Source of the DNA: CAYOVG01 sp964407285 | Lineage (GTDB): Bacteria; Desulfobacterota; Syntrophobacteria; Syntrophobacterales; Syntrophobacteraceae | Direction: 5' to 3' | Length of the DNA stretch: 33,189 nucleotides | Assembly (NCBI GenBank): GCA_964407285.1 | Contig: CAYOVG010000027.1 | Coordinates: 1-33,189, forward strand | Shown here: in pieces, positions 29,412 through 33,189 of the stretch | Position numbering within the stretch: position 1 is the stretch's first letter | Layout: each line of letters begins with the position of its first letter | Position numbers and translations under genes: made by a program | The notes under the pieces: generated by a model | The model's database searches: none | What the model was told of the DNA's origin: nothing | The model's input: only the letters and a program-made list of their open reading frames with translations

Positions 29412-31187
29412 ATGGAACACGCGCCGCATGGATCAGATAGGGGAGCGGATGGGGGCGGGCCCAGGCTGGCCTTGATTTTTCCGCCTGCCATGCACCCCAC
29501 GAGCCCCCCTCTCGGGGTGGCGAGCATTGCGGCTTATCTCAGGCGCGGGGAGAGCGGAAGACGCGGGGAGTTCGCCTCCGCGAACTCTCCCGAGGTCCGC
29601 GTTTTCGACCTGAACCTGGCCTACCACGAGCAGGCGCTTCGGTGGCTCCGTGACGGCCGCCTGAAGATGTCGATACGCAAGTGGGACCATGCAGGGACGG
29701 CGGCGAAGGTGGCGGAGTCCTGCGACTTTCTTCGAGGCCGCGCCGGGCTCGATGCTTTCCTCGACCTGGGCGCCTACAACCATCACGCCGGGGTTTACAG
29801 GAATTTCACGGCCGTGCTGAACGGCCTTTTCGAGAACTTCGCCCGTCGCCTCCTTTGCGGCCTGCAATCGCCGGCCCTGGTGGACGCGTTCTTCAACGAG
29901 CTTGTTTCCCCCGTACGGGATTTTCAGCCCGATATCGCCGGGATCTCGCTCCTCTTCAGCCAGCAGCTTTACTTCGCCCTTGCCGTCGCGAGCATGCTCA
30001 AGGCGGATGGGGCGGCGACGCTCCTGGGAGGGGCTACCCTCTCCGTGATGCCCCGCCCGGAATCCCTCCTCACCGACCCCATCGACATACCGCTGGGAGA
30101 CGCGAGCCGACAACTGGAACTCGATCGCTTCATCGATTTCCTGATGCTGGGGGAAGGGGAAGCGGGAATCGACGCGTTCGTCCACGAAGCTCGGGCGGGC
30201 CGGGAAGGATGCCGGGCGGGAGCGGACCCCGGCAGTGAGGGGCTGCGCGGAGTTCCGGGGCTGGTGTACAAGGAGGGGGATCGGGTGGTTTCCAATCCGG
30301 GGGTTGCGGTCCCCGATTTGAACGTCATCCCGCTTCCCGACTTCAGCGACTTCGACCTCCATGCCTACCACTCGCCGGAACCGATACTGCCCTACCTCTC
30401 CTCCCGCGGGTGTTTCTGGCGGCGGTGCACGTTCTGCACGCACCGGAAGACCTACCTGGCGTACCGGGAGGAGCCCGTGCAGCGGACGGCGTCCAACCTG
30501 GCGGCCCTGGCGGACAGGTACGGCGTGACCCGCTTCAACCTCGTCGACGAAATGATCCATCCGAACAGGTTCGGGGCCCTCAGCCGGGAACTGGAGAATC
30601 CGCGCAATCCGCGCGGAGGCGGGCCGCCCTTGCGCTACAGCGCCTACGCCAAACCCGTCGCGGGTTTCGATCGCGGCCTCCTGGACGCGATATTCCGGTC
30701 CGGGGGAAGGGTCATCATGTGGGGCGTCGAATCGGGAAACCAGAGGGTCCTCGACGCCATGGGAAAGGGAGCCCGCGTGGCCGATATGGAAGCGGTCCTG
30801 CGCGACGCTCACGGCGCCGGCGTCCGGAACCTGGTGTTTCTCATGTTCGGTTTCCCCTCGGAGACGCGCGAGGATTGGGGGGATACGCTGTCGTTCCTCG
30901 AAAGGAACGCCGCATGCGTCGATGCGCTATCGAAGTCGCGTTTCCTGCTGCTGAGGGGGTCCGAGATATACCGCCGCCCGGAGGACTTCCACATTTCCCG
31001 TATTGCGCCGCGCCCCGGAAAAGATCCCATTTCCGTCGCTTTCGACTACGAGGCCGACAGCGGACTTACACCCGCGGAAGCCCGGAAGCTGTTCGAAGAG
31101 CAGCTTCCGCTGCTGGAGCAATACGGTAAGTCGCCTCACTTCGGCATGTTTCGGGACCATCTTCTCATTCATGCTTCCACTCCGTGA
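29412..31187 (+). CDS. B12-binding-type radical SAM protein
   Basis: This 591-aa protein has an N-terminal Rossmann-like region resembling cobalamin-binding radical SAM proteins (LALIFPPAMHPTSPPLGVAS, DIAGISLLFSQQLYFALAVA, ATLLGGATLSV). The central radical SAM core has SSRGCFWRRCTFCTHRKTY: Cys334, Cys339 and Cys342, a CX4CX2C rather than the usual CX3CX2C. Later core elements are NLVDEMIHP, VIMWGVESGNQRVLDAMGKG and NLVFLMFGFPSETREDW. The usual B12-ligand motif DxHxxG is not visible, so cobalamin binding is doubtful. The reaction is unknown; relatives include methylases, RiPP-maturation and lipid-modifying enzymes. ATG at 29412 is preceded by AGGTGG at a long spacing. It lies 21 bp after the MCP gene and could share its transcript. 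No precursor-peptide gene was seen downstream. Confidence 0.85.
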   Translation: MEHAPHGSDRGADGGGPRLALIFPPAMHPTSPPLGVASIAAYLRRGESGRRGEFASANSPEVRVFDLNLAYHEQALRWLRDGRLKMSIRKWDHAGTAAKVAESCDFLRGRAGLDAFLDLGAYNHHAGVYRNFTAVLNGLFENFARRLLCGLQSPALVDAFFNELVSPVRDFQPDIAGISLLFSQQLYFALAVASMLKADGAATLLGGATLSVMPRPESLLTDPIDIPLGDASRQLELDRFIDFLMLGEGEAGIDAFVHEARAGREGCRAGADPGSEGLRGVPGLVYKEGDRVVSNPGVAVPDLNVIPLPDFSDFDLHAYHSPEPILPYLSSRGCFWRRCTFCTHRKTYLAYREEPVQRTASNLAALADRYGVTRFNLVDEMIHPNRFGALSRELENPRNPRGGGPPLRYSAYAKPVAGFDRGLLDAIFRSGGRVIMWGVESGNQRVLDAMGKGARVADMEAVLRDAHGAGVRNLVFLMFGFPSETREDWGDTLSFLERNAACVDALSKSRFLLLRGSEIYRRPEDFHISRIAPRPGKDPISVAFDYEADSGLTPAEARKLFEEQLPLLEQYGKSPHFGMFRDHLLIHASTP

Positions 31188-31656
31188 GCGATGCCCGGAC
31201 CAGGGCCACCCGATCCGGGCGAGCCGGGCAGAGCCCGTCCCAGCCGGTTTGCGTCTCGAATACGGAAGGAAGCAGTGACGGTTGCTCTTGACCCTGATGT
31301 TTCGGGTTTGAAAAGTATTTGTTGCTCAGAACTCCCATTTCCGTCGGCGCATCCGAACCGAACGTCTGAATAGTTTCTGAATAGTTACACCACCTTCTCC
31401 AGCAAGAACGGGGGCTCCCACACAGGAGCCCGTGAGCCGGCCATTATCCCCGCACTCAGGCCGTTGACGAACCTTTCATGGATTCCGACGCCGCGCTTAC
31501 CCGGTTCGTGCGCGTTTCGTGCGTGTGGCAGGTGAAAAATCGTGCTATAAGGACGAAGACGTACTGAAAGAATCGGGATTGCGGGGATGGATTCAGGACC
31601 GCTCCACATCGGGAGCATGAAATCGGTTGCTCGGGTAATTTGAAAAAGGAGCCAAG
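31188..31656. other. Gene-free stretch with hairpin and short tandem repeat
   Basis: No gene is supported here. GGGCTCC (31412-31418) and GGAGCCC (31425-31431) form a perfect 7-bp stem with a 6-nt loop, but no T run follows, so it is not a classic terminator. The 11-bp TCTGAATAGTT occurs twice in tandem (31365-31386). A promoter for the downstream nucleotidase gene must lie here; TATAAG near 31544 is the only -10-like sequence I noticed, without a fitting -35 box. Confidence 0.5.
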
Positions 31657-33189
31657 GTGAAAAGGACGGGACATACGGGACACATTGGAAGCGCCGCCAG
31701 GACCGGACTGCTTTTTTTGGGGGTAAAACCTCGTTTTCTTTCTTCTTACGCGACTTGTTTCATCACGGCGTTTGTTCTGGCCGCCTTCACGGGATGGGGG
31801 AACACCGCGTACGTCCGGACGGCGTGGTGCGCCGAAGAGGGATTCCGCATGACGGTGCTGCACACAAACGATGTTCATTCTCACTTCATGCCCTTCAACC
31901 GCTTCGGCGACACGTGCGGTGAAAATACCTCGAAGGGGCAGGACTGCATCGGCGGCGTTGCGCGCATGGAGACCAAAGTCAAAGAGATCCGCGCCGATGA
32001 TCCCAACGTAATCCTGGTGGATGCCGGGGACCAATTCCAGGGCTCCCTGTTCTTCACGCAATTCAAGGGAGAAGCCAGCACGATCTTCATGAAGCGGCTC
32101 GGCTACAACGCCATGGCGGTCGGAAACCATGAGTTCGACAAGGGCCCGTGCAACCTAAGCGATTTCATCCGCAGCGTACCGTTTCCCGTGCTCAGCGCCA
32201 ATATCGATGCCGGCGGCGACGAATGCCTCAAGGGCCTCATCAAACCCTTCACCGTAGTCGAAATAGGGGGCCGGAAGATAGGGATAGTGGGCTACACCAC
32301 CGAGACGGCGAAGACGAACTCTCAGCCCGGCCCCAACGTAACCTTCGCCGACATCGAGTCGTCCGTTTCCGCCGCCGTGGATGAACTGAAAAAGATGGGA
32401 ATCGATAAGATCATCGCCCTCAGCCACGCAGGCGTCAGCCGGGATGAAGACGTAGCCAAAACCGTGGACGGACTGGACGTGATCGTGGCCGGTCACAGCC
32501 ATACGTTCCTCTCCAATACGGACCCCAAAGCCGAAGGTCCCTACCCCATCGTAGTCCGTTCTCCTTCCGGGTCTCCGGTTTTGATAGTCTCAGGCGGTTC
32601 CTGGGGCAGGTACCTGGGATTGCTGGAGGTGGCCTTCGACAACAACGGGGTCCCCGTTGCATGGGACGGCGGCCCGATTCGCATGGATTCGAGCATACCC
32701 GAGGAATCCGAGGCCGCGGCCCAACTCGCGATCATGAACAAATCGCTGGACGAGATACGCAAGAAAGTCGTCGGCGTCAACTCGACTCCCCTTGCAGGCG
32801 AGGAGATACGGTGCCGCTTTGAGGAGTGCGCCCTGGGCAACCTCATTGCCGACGCGATTCTTGCCGCCGGCGAAACCTTCGGGGCCGTTATCGCGCTCAC
32901 AAATGGAGGCGGCATACGCTCCGGGCTGCCCGCCGGAGAAGTGAATCTGGGGCAAATCCTGGAGATTTCGCCGTTCGGCAATACCATTTCCACCGTCGAT
33001 TTACGGGGGGCCGATCTCAAGACCGTTCTGGAGAACGGGGTGAGCAGGGCGAACGATCCCAAAGGCGAGGGAACGGGCAGGTTCCTCCAGGTGGCGGGTT
33101 TGCGGTTCACCTGGAACCCGGAGCAGCCTGCGGGGTCACGGATCACCGGAATCGAGGCGCGCGGAAAGGACGGAGCTTTCACCTCGCTA
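31657..33189 (+). CDS. 5'-nucleotidase/cyclic phosphodiesterase family protein (partial)
   Basis: The frame is open to the window end (511 codons), so the C-terminus is missing. An N-terminal hydrophobic stretch (about 28-50, SSYATCFITAFVLAAFTGWG) acts as signal peptide or anchor, with a likely cut near AWCAEEG. The metallophosphatase domain has VLHTNDVHSHFMPFN (Asp72, His74), LVDAGDQFQGS, VGNHEFDKGP, LSHAGVSRDED and VAGHSHTFLS, the metal and phosphate ligands of the 5'-nucleotidase (UshA/CpdB) family. The C-terminal nucleotide-binding domain has LTNGGGIRSGLPAGEVNLGQ and ISPFGNTIS. It would release phosphate from nucleotides or UDP-sugars outside the cytoplasm. The start is GTG at 31657 with AAGGAG 5 bp upstream; an in-frame TAA at 31636-31638 bounds it. 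Confidence 0.93.
   Translation, partial: MKRTGHTGHIGSAARTGLLFLGVKPRFLSSYATCFITAFVLAAFTGWGNTAYVRTAWCAEEGFRMTVLHTNDVHSHFMPFNRFGDTCGENTSKGQDCIGGVARMETKVKEIRADDPNVILVDAGDQFQGSLFFTQFKGEASTIFMKRLGYNAMAVGNHEFDKGPCNLSDFIRSVPFPVLSANIDAGGDECLKGLIKPFTVVEIGGRKIGIVGYTTETAKTNSQPGPNVTFADIESSVSAAVDELKKMGIDKIIALSHAGVSRDEDVAKTVDGLDVIVAGHSHTFLSNTDPKAEGPYPIVVRSPSGSPVLIVSGGSWGRYLGLLEVAFDNNGVPVAWDGGPIRMDSSIPEESEAAAQLAIMNKSLDEIRKKVVGVNSTPLAGEEIRCRFEECALGNLIADAILAAGETFGAVIALTNGGGIRSGLPAGEVNLGQILEISPFGNTISTVDLRGADLKTVLENGVSRANDPKGEGTGRFLQVAGLRFTWNPEQPAGSRITGIEARGKDGAFTSL

Noticed and set aside
31412..31431. Intrinsic terminator after the radical SAM gene
   Set aside because: A good stem exists, but it is more than 220 bp past the stop and has no T run.

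Overview
The window reads as chromosomal DNA of a GC-rich deltaproteobacterium (Desulfobacterota), most like a Syntrophobacter-type syntroph or sulfate reducer. This assignment is inference. It rests on lineage-typical genes: a PAS/LuxR regulator, a GH57-DUF3536 enzyme, an Fe-S protein next to a DUF2007/DUF3786 protein, argS followed by a SPOR gene, and a monoheme cytochrome. No rRNA, tRNA or CRISPR array was seen.

Positions 1-5000 form a worn accessory region. A 257-bp MITE-like element sits at the 3' end of a PIN-domain gene and supplies its stop codon. That gene overlaps an unrecognised 277-aa gene upstream of it, forming a possible toxin/antitoxin-like pair. Next come a frameshifted phage-type gene, a glgX fragment cut at both ends, a cluster of 37-bp repeats, an orphan phage terminase-small-subunit-like gene, and three REP-like hairpin repeats.

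Positions 5000-17000 hold core-like genes. There is a 916-aa GH57/DUF3536 enzyme with a repetitive Gly/Ser/Ala insertion, and a PAS-LuxR regulator. A large hybrid histidine kinase is joined to a REC-GGDEF regulator. A 4Fe-4S protein precedes a DUF2007-DUF3786 protein. A DksA homologue lacking most zinc cysteines and a monoheme cytochrome with a His-rich tail are convergent.

Positions 17200-27060, all on the minus strand, hold a surface-glycan cluster that runs into argS and a SPOR gene. In transcription order it has a PglC-like phosphoglycosyl transferase, a PglE-like aminotransferase, a PglF/WbpM-like dehydratase, a GT-C type membrane protein, an ATP-grasp enzyme and a HAD phosphatase, then ArgS and the SPOR protein. 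The first three are what is needed to start a glycan on a UDP-bacillosamine-type sugar; the acetyltransferase step is not in the window. The cluster's leader DNA can fold into two abutting hairpins.

Positions 27500-33189, on the plus strand, hold a methyl-accepting chemotaxis protein, a radical SAM protein 21 bp downstream with a CX4CX2C motif, and a 5'-nucleotidase-family protein cut by the window end.
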